DNA of 5,578 nt from Rhodospirillales bacterium (GTDB lineage: Bacteria > Pseudomonadota > Alphaproteobacteria > CACIAM-22H2): NCBI GenBank assembly GCA_016195145.1, contig JACQAF010000283.1, positions 1 to 5,578 on the forward strand, in the 5' to 3' direction. Shown in pieces: positions 5,036-5,578 of the stretch (position 1 is its first letter; the number at the start of each line of letters is the position of its first letter). The notes beneath the pieces were generated by a model that did no database searches, was not told the DNA's origin, and was given only the letters and a program-made list of their open reading frames with translations. Position numbers and translations under genes: made by a program.

Positions 5036-5578
5036 TCAGCGACGGCCGCCGGCAAGCCTTAGCGCATCGGGGTGCGCGCGCAGGCGTGCCATCGCCCACA
5101 CGCCGAGAAACGGCCCGATGGCCAGCGGCGCAAAAGCGTAGCGCCACCCCAGGATATCGACCAGAACCGGCATCAGATGGATGGTCAGCAGCGTGAGCGT
5201 GAAGCCGAGCGCTGTCTGCAGGGTCAGCATCGTGCCGACATGGGCGCGCTCCGACAGTTCGGCGATCGAGGCTGAAAACTGCGCCGAATCGGCAACGATC
5301 GTAATTCCCCAGACCAGACAGATCGCAACTACCAGCCATGGGCTCCCGCCAAAAAGAAAGCCGATAGTCGCGGCGCACGCGCCGCTGATCGCCATGGCGA
5401 TCATGGTGAGCGTGGTGCGGCCCAGCCGGTCGGCGAAAAGGCCGCCGGCGATGCAGCCCATGGCCCCGCTGCCGATTGTCGCGAACGCCGCGAGCTTGGC
5501 CGCCGTGCCGGCGATGTCCGGCGACAGGCGCAACGCAAAGCTCGCCTGCAAAAAGACGCCGATCCACGCCCACATCGC
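5036..5578 (-). CDS. Major facilitator superfamily transporter, C-terminal part, cut by the window edge
   Basis: 180 codons before the stop are visible; the frame is open through the right edge, so the gene starts outside the window and the ATG at 5575 is probably internal. Counting from that Met, the protein shows about six hydrophobic segments and the MFS loop motif GGLFADRLGR (residues 44-53). This is the copy of motif A expected between helices 8 and 9. The sequence then runs through alternating helices to a short basic tail ending AGGRR. That fits the second half of a 12-helix permease. The start MWAWIGVFLQ resembles helix 7 of generic MFS_1 carriers. The substrate cannot be told. It lies on the same strand as the tad genes, but 260 bases including an AT-rich promoter-like region separate them, so I infer no functional link. 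Confidence 0.88.
   Translation of the reverse strand, partial: AMWAWIGVFLQASFALRLSPDIAGTAAKLAAFATIGSGAMGCIAGGLFADRLGRTTLTMIAMAISGACAATIGFLFGGSPWLVVAICLVWGITIVADSAQFSASIAELSERAHVGTMLTLQTALGFTLTLLTIHLMPVLVDILGWRYAFAPLAIGPFLGVWAMARLRAHPDALRLAGGRR

Noticed and set aside
4885..5196. Plus-strand open frame of 103 codons running from the AT-rich gap into the MFS gene
   Set aside because: It overlaps the MFS coding region in antisense, shows no domain, and its start lies within the dyad-bearing promoter region.

Overview
The window reads as GC-rich chromosomal DNA of a proteobacterium, most likely an alphaproteobacterium. The grounds are the cpa-style Tad pilus gene content and order, the short Flp pilin and the high GC of the coding regions. 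I cannot name a genus. All credible genes lie on the minus strand, so they are transcribed from high to low coordinates.

Layout in transcription order: the C-terminal half of an MFS transporter (5578-5036, cut by the right edge); an AT-rich gap (5035-4776) with a likely promoter and two dyad-symmetric sites; three overlapping pseudopilin genes, tadG-like (4775-3414), tadE (3433-2948) and a second tadE-like gene (2973-2413); a second, very AT-rich island (2412-2245) with a perfect 9-bp inverted repeat; a 53-residue Flp prepilin gene (2244-2083) with a consensus AGGAGG ribosome binding site; a 235-bp spacer rich in inverted repeats and carrying a strong GC hairpin; then cpaA/tadV prepilin peptidase (1847-1344), cpaB/rcpC (1307-408) and the start of the secretin gene cpaC/rcpA (399 or 411 to 1, cut by the left edge).

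The tad genes form part of one Flp/Tad type IVc pilus locus. CpaA should cleave the leader of Flp and of the TadE-type pseudopilins at the cytoplasmic face of the inner membrane. Mature Flp is the pilus subunit. CpaC is the outer-membrane secretin channel, and CpaB is a membrane-anchored periplasmic partner of it. The minor pseudopilins TadE and the TadG-like protein are thought to act in assembly. The ATPases and platform proteins (CpaE/CpaF, TadB/TadC) are absent and presumably lie beyond the left edge. The MFS gene is probably unrelated.

I see no undescribed system. The points worth a second look are regulatory and structural: two AT-rich islands, each with a dyad whose half-sites are about 22 bp apart; a triplicated GGAATGC motif ahead of cpaA; a hairpin between flp and cpaA that may set the pilin to machinery ratio; and a TadE-like protein whose +5 glutamate is replaced by alanine.
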